64,000 nucleotides of DNA from Halorubrum sp. PV6 (lineage in GTDB: Archaea > Halobacteriota > Halobacteria > Halobacteriales > Haloferacaceae), in NCBI RefSeq assembly GCF_003990725.2, contig NZ_CP030064.1, positions 1,736,001 through 1,800,000 on the forward strand. Reading direction: 5' to 3'. Positions 9,310-18,510 of this stretch are shown in pieces (position 1 is the first letter of the stretch; every line of letters starts with the position of its first letter). Both the position numbers and the translations under genes were made by a program. The notes under the pieces were generated by a model, which was not told where the DNA came from, made no database searches, and saw only the letters and a program-made list of their open reading frames with translations.

Positions 9310-9861
9310 ATGCGCGTGCGAAACTGGGACGACATCCTCACCGACGTCGCCGGCGACTCGACCGACCCCGACGGCTGGCGCGCGGTCGCCGGCTCCAGAC
9401 GCGACGGGCTCGGCGAAGACCTCTACTTCGGGCATCCGAACGTCGGCGTCTACCACCTGAAGACGTACGCCAAGAACCCCCGCGACCTCCGCGGGGTCGG
9501 CGCCCGAGTCGCCCGCCGCGTCGACGACGAGCTCGACCCCCTGCTCCCGGACGAGGAGTCGGCGGGGCGGTTCGCGGTGCAGTCGCCGCCGGAAGACGAG
9601 GCGCAGGCGAAGGACGTGGCGACCCGGCTGCGCGAGACGCTGAAGGTCCACGCGGAGGCGCCGACCAGTCCCGACCACCTGTTCGAGGACGTGATGGAGG
9701 CGGTCGACTCGCCGGCGTTCGGCCCGATGGACTACGAGTTCGACGGCCGCCCGGACCAGCTCGACGACCTCGCCGACACCTTCGACGAGGCCGAGGAGTT
9801 GCTGTCGGCCGAACTGGAGGACCTGATCGACGAGGACGACGTGGACCGCGGCTTTCACTGA
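9310..9861 (+). CDS. Conserved haloarchaeal protein of unknown function
   Basis: 183 residues from ATG 9310, starting MRVRNWDDILTDVAGDSTDPDGW. It is soluble and acidic, with LGEDLYFGHPNVGVYHLKTYAKNPRDLRGVGARVARRVDDEL in the first half and a helical acidic tail. No known motif. It is divergent from the Dna2-like gene with about 130 bases between the starts. The open frame upstream of 9310 overlaps the opposite gene and was not used. Confidence 0.75.
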   Translation: MRVRNWDDILTDVAGDSTDPDGWRAVAGSRRDGLGEDLYFGHPNVGVYHLKTYAKNPRDLRGVGARVARRVDDELDPLLPDEESAGRFAVQSPPEDEAQAKDVATRLRETLKVHAEAPTSPDHLFEDVMEAVDSPAFGPMDYEFDGRPDQLDDLADTFDEAEELLSAELEDLIDEDDVDRGFH

Positions 9862-9887
9862 TTCCCCGTCTGACCCGCCGACGCCCC

Positions 9888-9895
9888 TTTATAAA
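9888..9895 (+). promoter_or_regulatory. TATA box giving a probable leaderless transcript
   Basis: TTTATAAA centred about 23 bases before the ATG at 9915. Archaeal TATA boxes lie about 26 bases upstream of the transcription start, so the message would begin at or next to the start codon, a common haloarchaeal arrangement. Confidence 0.6.
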
Positions 9896-9914
9896 CGACG
9901 CTCGTACGACTCAC

Positions 9915-10364
9915 ATGAGCTATCCGGTCACGTACTACTGTCCGCACTGCGGGACCCTCGTCGAACTGCCGCGAGACGGCTACCTGGCGGACAAGTCGGT
10001 GACGCCGTACCCCTTCGAGGGCTGGACGTACGTCGCCCCGACGGAGCCGTTCGAGGACGACGCGGCCGACGGCGTCCGGTTCGTCTGCGGCGAGAGCGAC
10101 GGGGTCGACTGGGACCCCCACGACGGCGTTCGCGGACCCGATCTGAACGACCCCGACCGAACCGGCTCGGGAGACGACACCGGCTGTGGCGAGCCCTTCT
10201 ACCTCTCGTTCGTGCGCTACGACGAGGGGGCCGAAATCGAACCGCACGCGGAGTCGGAACTGGTGACTATCGACCCAGACCCACGACCGAGCGGGCCGCG
10301 CGGGCCGGGCGGCCCGTCGGGGGCAGATCGCTCGGACGACGGCCCGAACGGCGGGTTCTGGTAG
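9915..10364 (+). CDS. Small cysteine-containing protein, unknown function
   Basis: 149 residues. The N-terminus MSYPVTYYCPHCGTLVELPRDGYL has a CPHC knuckle, and C58 (FVCGE) with C91 (GCGEPFYLSF) could complete a zinc ribbon. The last 40 residues are low-complexity (PSGPRGPGGPSG) and probably disordered. No transmembrane segment. The near-leaderless promoter at 9888 supports this start. Confidence 0.7.
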   Translation: MSYPVTYYCPHCGTLVELPRDGYLADKSVTPYPFEGWTYVAPTEPFEDDAADGVRFVCGESDGVDWDPHDGVRGPDLNDPDRTGSGDDTGCGEPFYLSFVRYDEGAEIEPHAESELVTIDPDPRPSGPRGPGGPSGADRSDDGPNGGFW

Positions 10365-10475
10365 CGAAAGGGTGAGAGCGCGACTCGCCTCTCGCCTCAG
10401 TCAGTTCGCGTAAAATCGGCACGCGAAGCGGGAATCGACCGTAGCATTATATTGTTGAAGAGAGAGGGAGCAGGT

Positions 10476-10805
10476 ATGGCAGACACGAAATCGGGGCGCG
10501 ACAAGCAGGCGCGGAATCAAGAGCGTCGACGGATCGAGCGGGACATCTCCGAGGCTCGCGAGCGCGGGGACGAACCCGAGCCGAGCCCCGAGCCGCCGAC
10601 CGAGTGCCACCGTCGCGGCTGCTCCGAGCCCGTCGCGTACACAGTCACCGAGCGGTACCAGGAGGAGACCGGCGCGGGGGCGGTCGAGGCGACCGCGTTC
10701 CTCTGTGTCGACCACGCCGCCGGCGAGTTCCCGACCAACCTCGACGGCACGTACGACGACTACGAGTTCCGGATCGTCCCGGTCGCCGCCGACGGCGACG
10801 ACTGA
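10476..10805 (+). CDS. Small hypothetical protein with Cys/His residues
   Basis: 109 residues from ATG 10476, starting MADTKSGRDKQARNQERRR. The basic N-terminus is followed by an acidic linker and then CHRRGCSEPVAYTVTERYQEETG and FLCVDHAAGEFPTN. The CxxxxC and CxxH pairs suggest a zinc-binding fold. It is 35 bases upstream of mch on the same strand, but mch has spacing enough for its own promoter. Function unknown. Confidence 0.7.
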   Translation: MADTKSGRDKQARNQERRRIERDISEARERGDEPEPSPEPPTECHRRGCSEPVAYTVTERYQEETGAGAVEATAFLCVDHAAGEFPTNLDGTYDDYEFRIVPVAADGDD

Positions 10806-10840
10806 CAAACCACTTACTACGCGAGCGAGAACGGGCGGGC

Positions 10841-11779
10841 ATGGAAAGCATCAACCGGACCGCGATCGAGCTCGTCGACGAGGCGCTCGACTTCGCCGGC
10901 GAACTCGACGTCGTCGGCTACGAACTTGATAACGGCGCCACCGTCGTCGACTTCGGCGTCGACGCCGCCGGCGGCGTCGAGGCGGGCCTCCTCCTCGCAG
11001 AGATACAGACCGCCGGCCTCGCGAACCTCCGGACCCGCATGGGCGAGGTCGCGGGCGCGCCGCGCCAGTACGTCGAACTCTCGACCGACCACCCAGCGAT
11101 CGCGCTGCTCTGCTCGCAGAAGGCCGGGTGGGAGCTCGCCTTCGAGTCCGGCTTCGAGGGGCTCGGCTCCGGCCCGGCGCGGGCCCTCGTCGGGCAGGAG
11201 ACCGAGTTCGAGCGCGTCGGCTACTACGACTCCTCCGAGTTCGCGACGCTCACCGTCGAGTCGACGACGCTCCCGACCGAGGAGGTCGCGGAACACGTCT
11301 CCGACCTCGCCGAGGTCGATCCCGAGGGCGTCTTCCTGCCGGCGTACGCCACCGGCTCGACCGCGGGGTCGGTCGCGACCGCGGCCCGCGCCGCCGAACT
11401 CGCCGTCTTCCGCCTGTTGGAACTCGGCTACGAGCCGACCGACGTGCTCCACGCGTCCGGCTCTGCGCCGATGGCGCCGGCCACCCGCGACGAGGATCTG
11501 GCCATGGGGCGGACGAACGACGCGCTCGCGTACGGCGGGGAGGTCCACCTGCAGGTCGCCCGCGACGACGACCGCTTCGACCAGATCGTCTCGACCGCCC
11601 GCAAGGAGTACGGAACGCCTTTCGTCGAGGTGTTCGAGGAGGCCGACTGGGACTTCTACGAGGTCGACGAGCGCGTCTTCGCCCCTGCGACGGTCACCGT
11701 CGACGTCGTCGACGGCCCCGTCTACACGGTCGGTGAGACCGACGAGGATCTGTTGGCGGAGTCGTTCGGCTACCGCTGA
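10841..11779 (+). CDS. mch: Methenyltetrahydromethanopterin cyclohydrolase
   Basis: 312 residues beginning MESINRTAIELVDEALDFAGEL. Family signatures include QYVELSTDHPAIALLCSQKAGW and DVLHASGSAPMAPATRDEDLAMGRTNDALAYGG. In methanogens the enzyme interconverts methenyl- and formyl-tetrahydromethanopterin. Haloarchaea are not methanogens and are thought to use folates, so this enzyme probably serves C1-folate interconversion; that substrate shift is inference. Cytoplasmic. Confidence 0.93.
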   Translation: MESINRTAIELVDEALDFAGELDVVGYELDNGATVVDFGVDAAGGVEAGLLLAEIQTAGLANLRTRMGEVAGAPRQYVELSTDHPAIALLCSQKAGWELAFESGFEGLGSGPARALVGQETEFERVGYYDSSEFATLTVESTTLPTEEVAEHVSDLAEVDPEGVFLPAYATGSTAGSVATAARAAELAVFRLLELGYEPTDVLHASGSAPMAPATRDEDLAMGRTNDALAYGGEVHLQVARDDDRFDQIVSTARKEYGTPFVEVFEEADWDFYEVDERVFAPATVTVDVVDGPVYTVGETDEDLLAESFGYR

Positions 11780-11808
11780 CGCCGACCCCCGCACCCACTC
11801 GTCAGCCG

Positions 11809-12372
11809 ATGAAACTCAAGCCCGTCCCCGAACCGCCCGACGACCTCGACGCCCTCCGCGCGTTCCAGCGCGCCGTCCCGCTCGTTCCGGGCAGCACTGA
11901 CGACTGCTGTGCCCGACTCCGCGAGCGACGCGGCCTTCCGGACCGCCAGACGGCGAACGACTGGCTGGCGTTCCTGCGCGCGCTCGGGCTGGTCCGCGAG
12001 ACCGATCGCGGGTTCGTCAGGGCCGACGCCGAGCCGACCCCGGAGCGCGTTCGCGAGGGGCTCCGCGAGGGCGTACTCTTCGCTTCGGAGGCGCTCGCGG
12101 CGCTGCGAGCCGCCTCCCCCGCGGAGCCGGTCACTCCTCGGACCCTGTTCGACGCGACGCGCGAGTCGGTGCCGAGGCACGCCCGCGCTCGCGACCCGGA
12201 CTGGGAGCGGGCGTGGCGCGAGCGCGCAGACCGACTGCTCCGCTGGCTCGCGCTCGTCGGCTGCGCCGAGCCGGTCTCCGGAGGCGGGTCAAACGGGAGC
12301 GAACGCGGGACGCGAGAGGGTGAAAGCGGCGGACCCGACCGCGCCGCGTACGTCGCGGGAGACGCGGCCTGA
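11809..12372 (+). CDS. Conserved haloarchaeal protein, unknown
   Basis: 187 residues, MKLKPVPEPPDDLDALRAFQRAVPLVP. Two helical modules (DWLAFLRALGLVRETDRGFVRAD and WRERADRLLRWLALVGCAEPV) look like winged-helix ends, so DNA or protein binding is possible but unproven. It follows mch by 29 bases on the same strand and may be cotranscribed. Two adjacent cysteines (DDCCARL) occur near residue 34. Confidence 0.65.
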   Translation: MKLKPVPEPPDDLDALRAFQRAVPLVPGSTDDCCARLRERRGLPDRQTANDWLAFLRALGLVRETDRGFVRADAEPTPERVREGLREGVLFASEALAALRAASPAEPVTPRTLFDATRESVPRHARARDPDWERAWRERADRLLRWLALVGCAEPVSGGGSNGSERGTREGESGGPDRAAYVAGDAA

Positions 12373-12441
12373 GCCGTCCGGACTCGGCGACGCGCGCCGG
12401 TTCGTGGTAAGCCTTTTACTCGGAGCCGGAGAGTGTGGCCC

Positions 12442-13647
12442 ATGGGACGATTCGACGAGCGGGACGGGCCGCTGACGGTCCGGTACGAGCCGGCGACGGT
12501 CAAAGACCTGCTCGTGGAGATGAAAGACACCGCCGAGCTGTTGATCGACCTCTCGTACTCCGCGGTCCTCCACGGGAGCCCGACGATCGCTCACGAGGTC
12601 GTCGAACTCGAACACCGGATGGACGTCCTCCAGATGCGGGCGCGGATGAGCCTCATGCTCGCGGCCCGGAGTCCGGACGAGGCGGAGACGCTCGCGCCGG
12701 TGTTGGGCGTGGTCGGCGCGGCCGACAAGATCTCCGACGCCGCCGGCGACATCGCGCAGATCGTCACCGAGGAGATCGGCCTCCCGGACGCGATGCGCGG
12801 CGCGCTCAGCGAGGGCGTCGAGACGCTGGTTCGCGCGACCGTCTCTGCGGAGTCGGGGTACGCGGGGCGGACGCTGGCCGACGTCGACCTGGAGTCGGTG
12901 ACGGGCGTCCGCGTCATCGCGATCCGGCGCGACGACGACTGGATACTCAACCCCGGCCCGACGACGCGGATCGAGGCCGGCGACGTGGCGCTCCTCCGCG
13001 GCCCCGAGACGGGAGTCACCGACGTGCACCCGACGCTGACGGGCGAGCCCTTCGATCCGGACGAGCCGCCGGACCCCGACATCGACGACTTGGAGCGCGC
13101 GGTCGACTCCATCGTGCTGATGAAGAACCTCTCGGAGCTCGCGGTCGATCTGGCGTACGGCTCGGTGCTCTTCGACAACGAGACGCTCGCCGAGGAGGTG
13201 TCGAACCTCGAGATCGAGGTCGACGCGCTCCAGTCGCGCTTCGAGGCGTGGACCCTCCGGGCGGCCCGCGAGGCCGACGACCCCGTGTCGCTGCGCGGGC
13301 TGATCCACCTCGGCGTCGCGACCGAGGAGATCTCCGACGCCGCCTTGGAGATCACCGAGGGCGTCATGCGCGACATCGGCGTCCACCCGGTCGTGGAGAT
13401 GGCGGTCCAGGAGTCCGACGAGATCATCACCCGGACCGTGATCCGCGAGGGGAGCGCCCTCGACGGGACCCGGATCGAAGACGGGATCCCCGCGACCGAC
13501 ATCTCGACGAGCGTCATCGCGATCCGGCGGCCCGACGACGGGTGGCTCGTCGGCCACGACATCGACACCACCCTCCGCGCCGGCGACGCCATCATCGCGA
13601 AGGGGACGCGAACGTCCGCCGAGGAGTTCGAGGCGCTCGCGACGTGA
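12442..13647 (+). CDS. Double PhoU / TrkA_C domain regulatory protein
   Basis: 401 residues from ATG 12442 (a GTG at 12433 is the alternative). The protein is an internal duplication: a PhoU-like helical block (KDLLVEMKDTAELLIDLSYSAVLHGSPTIAHEVVELEHRMD) followed by a TrkA_C-type ligand-binding block (GVRVIAIRRDDDWILNPGPTTRIEAGDVALLRG), then both again (ESIV-type helix KNLSELAVDLAYGSVLFDNETLAEEVSNLE and SVIAIRRPDDGWLVGHDIDTTLRAGDAIIAKG). TrkA_C domains sense small ligands in K+ channel and transporter control. No transmembrane part, so it probably regulates a partner encoded elsewhere. Confidence 0.85.
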   Translation: MGRFDERDGPLTVRYEPATVKDLLVEMKDTAELLIDLSYSAVLHGSPTIAHEVVELEHRMDVLQMRARMSLMLAARSPDEAETLAPVLGVVGAADKISDAAGDIAQIVTEEIGLPDAMRGALSEGVETLVRATVSAESGYAGRTLADVDLESVTGVRVIAIRRDDDWILNPGPTTRIEAGDVALLRGPETGVTDVHPTLTGEPFDPDEPPDPDIDDLERAVDSIVLMKNLSELAVDLAYGSVLFDNETLAEEVSNLEIEVDALQSRFEAWTLRAAREADDPVSLRGLIHLGVATEEISDAALEITEGVMRDIGVHPVVEMAVQESDEIITRTVIREGSALDGTRIEDGIPATDISTSVIAIRRPDDGWLVGHDIDTTLRAGDAIIAKGTRTSAEEFEALAT

Positions 13648-14000
13648 CGGCGCCCTCGACCGCCGACCCCGCCGAACTCGCTCGGGCCTACTACGACGCG
13701 CTCGACGCCGGCGACTACGACCGGCTCGCCGCCCTGCTCGACCCCGCGTTCGTCCAACGGCGACCCGATCGGACCTTCGAGGGTCGCGACCGCTTCGTCG
13801 CGTTCATGCGCGACGAGCGACCGATGACCGACACCACGCACGCCGTCGACGCGGTGTACCCCCACGGCCCCGGCGTCGCCGTCCGCGGGCGACTGCTCGA
13901 CGCCGACGGCGACGAGGTGTTCGCCTTCGTCGACGTCTTCTCGGTCGATTCCGGGCGGCTCAGTTCGCTGGCGACGTACGCTCGGGGGGACGACGGCTGA
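13644..14000 (+). CDS. SnoaL/NTF2-like fold protein
   Basis: 118 residues from GTG 13644, which overlaps the stop of the preceding gene by four bases (GTGA). LARAYYDALDAGDYDRLAALLDPAFVQRRPDRTFEGRDRFVAFMRD is a textbook SnoaL-like N-terminal helix and pocket, and the rest gives the curved sheet (AVRGRLLDADGDEVFAFVDVFSVDSGRLSSL). Such proteins are ester hydrolases, isomerases or ligand binders; the substrate cannot be told. Confidence 0.8.
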   Translation: MTAPSTADPAELARAYYDALDAGDYDRLAALLDPAFVQRRPDRTFEGRDRFVAFMRDERPMTDTTHAVDAVYPHGPGVAVRGRLLDADGDEVFAFVDVFSVDSGRLSSLATYARGDDG

Positions 14001-14021
14001 ACGGCGGCCGACAGAGCGCGG

Positions 14022-14618
14022 TTACGACTCGTAAGCGGCCCAGATGTACCGCGTCCCGTAGCTCCGGTACGGTCGCCACGCCACGCCGATATCGCGCATC
14101 TCCGAGCGGCTGAGCGGCTCCCCGTCGTTGTACACCTGCTCGATGCCCTTCCGCACGGCCAGATCCCCAAGCGGAAGCACGTCCTCGCGACCCAGCGCGA
14201 AGATGCAGTACATCTGTGCGGTCCACTCGCCGACGCCGCGAATGTCGGTGAGCGCCGCCACGGCCGCCTCGTCGCTCGCGTCCGCGAGGCCCTCGCGAGT
14301 CAGATCGCGGTCGCCGTCTCGGAACGCCGCGGCTGCCTCGCGGAGGTACTCGACTTTCGTGCCGCTGAGGCCGGCGTCGCGGAGGGCGTCGGTGTCGGCG
14401 GCGAGCACGCGGTCAGGGGTCGGGTCGCCGCCAAGCGTGTCGAGAAATCGCTCGTGGATCGCCGCCGCGGAGGCGGTCGAGAGCTGCTGGTTCACGATGG
14501 AGGTACAGAGCCGCGCGAACTCGTCTGCGGCCGGCTCGACCGTGAGCGGACCGTGTCGGTCGATCAGCCGGGCCATCGTCGGATCGTCTCGGAGAGTCGC
14601 CGCGACTCGCTCGTTCAT
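14022..14618 (-). CDS. DNA-3-methyladenine glycosylase (AlkA-type, HhH-GPD)
   Basis: 198 residues. Base-excision repair enzyme removing alkylated purines. The helix-hairpin-helix is LTDIRGVGEWTAQM (about 123-136), followed by the catalytic aspartate D152 in PLGDLAVRKG. It lacks the N-terminal AlkA domain, like other short archaeal members. No iron-sulphur cysteines follow the HhH, which argues against the EndoIII/MutY branch. Convergent with the SnoaL-like gene. Confidence 0.88.
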   Translation of the reverse strand: MNERVAATLRDDPTMARLIDRHGPLTVEPAADEFARLCTSIVNQQLSTASAAAIHERFLDTLGGDPTPDRVLAADTDALRDAGLSGTKVEYLREAAAAFRDGDRDLTREGLADASDEAAVAALTDIRGVGEWTAQMYCIFALGREDVLPLGDLAVRKGIEQVYNDGEPLSRSEMRDIGVAWRPYRSYGTRYIWAAYES

Positions 14619-14697
14619 CGCTACGCGCTCCGCACGCGAGACGGGAGTGTGTTTCTCCCGACGAACGGACGCGGGTTCGCTTCCGACGAACGCACAT

Positions 14698-14707
14698 AGA
14701 TAAACTT
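14698..14707 (+). promoter_or_regulatory. TATA-like element before the HAD/ECH fusion gene
   Basis: AGATAAACTT centred about 28 bases before the ATG at 14731. The spacing favours 14731, nearly leaderless, over the internal ATG at 14770. Confidence 0.4.
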
Positions 14708-14730
14708 ACAGGGAGTTTTCCGTTTGGAAG

Positions 14731-16749
14731 ATGGAAACGTTCAACCATGATGGTTCCGACCGTTTCGGTATGCAGGTTGAAGACGTTCAGCGCGTAACGG
14801 TCCTCGGCGCCGGAAACATGGGCCACGGTATCGCAGAGGTGGCCGCGCTCGCCGGCTACGACGTGGCGCTCCGGGACATCAAAGAGGAGTTCGTCGAGAA
14901 GGGGTACGACCAGATCGAGTGGTCGCTCGGCAAGCTCGCCGAGCGGGACCGAATCGACGAGGAGGAGGCCGACGCCGCGCTCGACCGCGTGGACGCGTTC
15001 GTCGACCTCGAGGCGTCGCTCGCCGACGCCGACGTGGTCGTTGAAGTCGTCCCCGAGAAGATGGAGATTAAAAAGGACGTGTACGACGAGGTCGTCGAGT
15101 ACGCGCCCGAGGAGGCCGTCTTCGTCACCAACACCTCCAGCCTCTCGATCACCGAACTCTCGGAGGTCACCGACCGACCCGAGCGCTTCTGCGGGATGCA
15201 CTTTTTCAACCCGCCGGTGCGGATGGACCTGGTCGAAGTCATCTCCGGTGAACACACCGCAGACGACACCCTCGAACTGATCGAGGACCTCGCGGAGTCG
15301 ATGGAGAAGACCCCGGTACGCGTCCGGAAGGACAGTCCCGGCTTCATCGTCAACCGCATCCTCGTCCCCCTGATGAACGAGGCGGCGTGGATCGTCGAGT
15401 CCGGCGACGCCACGATGGAGGCGGTCGACTCCACGACGAAGTTCGACATGGGCCTCCCGATGGGGTCGTTCGAACTCGCGGACCAGGTCGGTATCGACGT
15501 GGGGTACCACGTCTTAGAGTACATGCACGAGGTCCTCGGCGAGGCGTATCGCCCCTGCCCGCTGCTCGTCGAGAAGGTCGAAGCCGAGACCCTCGGCAAA
15601 AAGACCGGCTCCGGCTTCTACGACTACGAGAACGGCGGCGCCGAGATTCCGTCGGACGCGATCGACAGCGACGTGCGCAAGCGACTGCTCGCCGTGATGG
15701 CCAACGAGGTCGCCGGACTCGTCGGCAACGACGTCGCCGACCCGGCCGCCATCGACCGCGCGGTGATGCTCGGTGCGGGCTTCCCGGACGGCCCGGCGAA
15801 GCTCGCCGACAACGAGGGGCTCGCCGACCTCGTCGCCGTCCTCGATTCCCTCCACGAGGAGACGGGCGAGGAGCGCTACGAGGTCACGGACTACCTCCGC
15901 GAGGCCGCCGAGGCGGGCGGGTTCCACGGCGGGAGCGACGAGGACGACGACGGCGACACGCTCGCCGGCTACGACACCCTCAACGTCTCCGTGGAAGACC
16001 GGATTGGCCACATCGAGGTCGACCGACCGCACCGCATGAACACGATCAGCGGCGAACTGCTCGACGAACTCGCCGACGCGGTCGACCGGTTGGACGACGA
16101 CGACGCGGTCCGAGCCATCCTCCTCTCCGGCGCGGGCGACCGCGCCTTCTCGGCGGGCGCCGACGTCCAGAGCATGGCCGCGGGCGGTGCCGACCCGATC
16201 ACGGCTGTCGAACTCTCGCGACACGGCCAGCAGACGTTCGGGAAACTGGAGGACTCCGACAAGCCGGTCCTCGCCGCCATCGACGGCTACTGTCTCGGCG
16301 GCGGGATGGAGTTCGCCACCGCGGCGGACATCCGCATCGCCTCCGAGCGCTCGGAGCTCGGCCAGCCCGAACACAACCTCGGGCTGCTCCCCGGCTGGGG
16401 CGGGACCCAGCGGCTCGCCCGCATCGTCGGCGAGGGGCGCGCAAAGGAGATCATCTTCACCGCAGAGCGCTACGACGCGGAGACGCTGGCGGAGTACGGA
16501 TTCATCAACGAGGTCGTCCCCAGCGACGAGATCGACGAGCGGGCGTGGGAGCTGGCCGAGTCGCTCGCCGCCGGCCCGCCGATCGCACAGAAGTACACGA
16601 AGCGCGCGATGCACGCCGGCCGCACCGACGGCGAGGCGGGCCTCGAAGTGGAGTCGCTCGGCTTCGGGCACGTGATGAACACGGACGACCTGATGGAGGG
16701 GATCACGGCGTTCATGGGCGACGGCGAGCCCGACTTCGAAGGGAAGTAG
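14731..16749 (+). CDS. 3-hydroxyacyl-CoA dehydrogenase / enoyl-CoA hydratase fusion
   Basis: 672 residues. The N-terminal NAD-binding Rossmann motif is VLGAGNMGHGIAEVAALAGYDV (about 24-45); the dehydrogenase substrate region has MHFFNPPVRMDLVEVI and DSPGFIVNRIL. After an acidic linker (about 395-410) comes a crotonase domain with GDRAFSAGADVQSMA and CLGGGMEFATAADIRIAS forming the oxyanion hole. The order dehydrogenase-hydratase is reversed relative to bacterial FadB and is the archaeal form. It carries out two steps of fatty-acid beta-oxidation. Starting at MQVEDVQ (14770) is an alternative. Confidence 0.92.
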   Translation: METFNHDGSDRFGMQVEDVQRVTVLGAGNMGHGIAEVAALAGYDVALRDIKEEFVEKGYDQIEWSLGKLAERDRIDEEEADAALDRVDAFVDLEASLADADVVVEVVPEKMEIKKDVYDEVVEYAPEEAVFVTNTSSLSITELSEVTDRPERFCGMHFFNPPVRMDLVEVISGEHTADDTLELIEDLAESMEKTPVRVRKDSPGFIVNRILVPLMNEAAWIVESGDATMEAVDSTTKFDMGLPMGSFELADQVGIDVGYHVLEYMHEVLGEAYRPCPLLVEKVEAETLGKKTGSGFYDYENGGAEIPSDAIDSDVRKRLLAVMANEVAGLVGNDVADPAAIDRAVMLGAGFPDGPAKLADNEGLADLVAVLDSLHEETGEERYEVTDYLREAAEAGGFHGGSDEDDDGDTLAGYDTLNVSVEDRIGHIEVDRPHRMNTISGELLDELADAVDRLDDDDAVRAILLSGAGDRAFSAGADVQSMAAGGADPITAVELSRHGQQTFGKLEDSDKPVLAAIDGYCLGGGMEFATAADIRIASERSELGQPEHNLGLLPGWGGTQRLARIVGEGRAKEIIFTAERYDAETLAEYGFINEVVPSDEIDERAWELAESLAAGPPIAQKYTKRAMHAGRTDGEAGLEVESLGFGHVMNTDDLMEGITAFMGDGEPDFEGK

Positions 16750-16773
16750 CGACGACTCGCTCCCCGTCTCTCC

Positions 16774-17400
16774 TTACCCCTCCAGCCGCGCCGCGAAGAA
16801 CGTCCAGCGCGCGTCCTCGCCCTCGGCGAGCGAGTCGTCGACCGCCGACTCGCGTTCGACGGCGAACCCGGCGGTCTGAAGGTGGTCCCGCGTCGCCTCG
16901 GCGCCCGCGATGTGCCACTGCATCTCGACGCCGGTGCCGAGCCAGTCCGGGTTCGATCCGTCCCACTCTTCCGGGCCCTCGCTGAGGAGCAGCCGGCCCC
17001 CGTCATCGAGGACGCGAGCGAACTCGTCGACGACCGCTTGATGCTGCTCGCGCGGCACGTGAATCAGCGAGTGGTACGCGGTCACCGCGTCGAAGGCGCC
17101 GTCACGGAAGGGGAGCGCGGCGATGTCGCCCTGCGCGAGCGACGCCGCGGGGACGTTCTCGCTGGCGAGTCCCAGCTGCGCACGCGAGATGTCCAGCCCG
17201 ACCGCGGCCGCCGCCGCGCTCAACTCGCGGAGGACCGGCGTCCCCTGCCCGCAGCCGGCGTCGAGGACGCGTGCCGTCGCCGGCAGCGACGCTCGGAAGC
17301 GTTCGAGCACGTCTCGGCCGCGCCCGTCCTGGACCCGGTCGGCGGCGTACGTCTCGGCGAGCTCGTCGTACCCCCGGCGCACGGCGTCTTTCTCGACCAT
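16774..17400 (-). CDS. Class I SAM-dependent methyltransferase
   Basis: 208 residues from ATG complement 17398-17400 (MVEKDAVRRGYDELAETYAADR). The SAM-binding motif I is VLDAGCGQGTPVLRE, followed by VGLDIS (acidic end of strand 2), GDIAALPFRDGAFDAVTAYHSLIHVP and a UbiE/MenG-like RVLDDGGRLLLSEGP. This is a Methyltransf_11 type; the methyl acceptor is unknown. A start ten residues further upstream is possible. Confidence 0.85.
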   Translation of the reverse strand: MVEKDAVRRGYDELAETYAADRVQDGRGRDVLERFRASLPATARVLDAGCGQGTPVLRELSAAAAAVGLDISRAQLGLASENVPAASLAQGDIAALPFRDGAFDAVTAYHSLIHVPREQHQAVVDEFARVLDDGGRLLLSEGPEEWDGSNPDWLGTGVEMQWHIAGAEATRDHLQTAGFAVERESAVDDSLAEGEDARWTFFAARLEG

Positions 17401-17463
17401 ACGCCAGAGGTCTCTCGTCGGCCGGTTCAACGTTGTGCCGCGAAAAGCGACGCGTCGCGCCGA

Positions 17464-18510
17464 TCAGACGTAGCCTTCCTCGACGAGCAGCTCGCCGTTC
17501 AGCACCGAGGCGCCCGCGGCGCCCCGGATCGTGTTGTGTGCGAGGCAGTTGTACTTCGCCCCGGCGTCGGTCGCCTGCACGCCGCCGGCGACGATACCCA
17601 TGCCGTCGGCGTACGTGCGGTCGAGTCGCGGCTGCGGTCGCTCGGGCTCGTCGTCGCCGAACACCTTGATAAGCTGGTCGGGGGAGCTGGGGAGTTCGCC
17701 GGCGCCCTCGAACGAGCGCATCGCCTCGCGGAGGTCCGCGGGCGAGGGGTCCGCGGCGAACTCGGCGAAGACGTTCTCCAGGTGGCCGTCGAGCGTCGGG
17801 ATGCGGTTACAGGAGGCGGCGACGTCGGCCTCGTGGAGGCGCAGTTCCGCGCCGTCGAACTCGCCGAGGAGTTTCCGCGACTCCGTCTCCATCTTCTCCT
17901 CTTCGCCGCCGATGTGCGGGATCGCGTTGTCGATGATCTCCATCGAAGTGACGCCGGAGTAGCCCGCGCCCGAGACGGCTTGGAGCGTGGAGACGCGGAC
18001 GCTCTCTAACCCGAACTCGTCGATGGCCGCGAGCGTCGGGACCATCGTGATCGTCGAGCAGTTCGGGTTCTTGACGAGCGCGCCGTCCCAGCCGCGCTCG
18101 TCGCGCTGGACCTCGATCAGGTCGAGGTGGTCGGGGTTGATCTCGGGGATCGTGAGCGGGACGTCTTCGGCCATGCGATCGTTCGAGGAGTTCGAGGAGA
18201 CGACGTAGCCCGCCTCGAGGAACCCCGGCTCGACCTCGGCGGCGACCGACGACGGCAGCGACGAGAAGAGCAGGTCCACGTCGGCGTCGGCGATACCCTC
18301 GGGGGTCGTCTCCGCGACTTCCATCTCGGCGACGTCGTCGGGGATCGGCGTGTTGACGCGCCACTTGGCGGCTTCGCGGTACGTCTTCCCGGCGCTGTCC
18401 GCGCTCGCGGTGACCGCCGCGAGGTCGAACGTCGGGTGGTCGTCGAGCAACTGGATGAACCGCTGTCCCACGGCGCCGGTGGCACCGAGGATGCCGACTT
18501 GTACAGACAT
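17464..18510 (-). CDS. asd: Aspartate-semialdehyde dehydrogenase
   Basis: 348 residues from ATG complement 18508-18510. It reduces aspartyl phosphate to aspartate semialdehyde with NADPH, the branch point to lysine, threonine and methionine. NADP motif GATGAVG (9-15), catalytic C151 in KNPNCST, and HEADVAASCNRIPTLDGH holding the substrate arginine and histidine region. Length and motifs match the archaeal/fungal-type enzyme. Confidence 0.95.
   Translation of the reverse strand: MSVQVGILGATGAVGQRFIQLLDDHPTFDLAAVTASADSAGKTYREAAKWRVNTPIPDDVAEMEVAETTPEGIADADVDLLFSSLPSSVAAEVEPGFLEAGYVVSSNSSNDRMAEDVPLTIPEINPDHLDLIEVQRDERGWDGALVKNPNCSTITMVPTLAAIDEFGLESVRVSTLQAVSGAGYSGVTSMEIIDNAIPHIGGEEEKMETESRKLLGEFDGAELRLHEADVAASCNRIPTLDGHLENVFAEFAADPSPADLREAMRSFEGAGELPSSPDQLIKVFGDDEPERPQPRLDRTYADGMGIVAGGVQATDAGAKYNCLAHNTIRGAAGASVLNGELLVEEGYV

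Noticed and set aside
9178-9858. Upstream extension of the Dna2-like frame by 227 codons
   Set aside because: It overlaps the divergent gene at 9310 and its residues are Arg/Val-rich without protein-like pattern; the ATG at 9175-9177 starts the recognisable OB-like domain.
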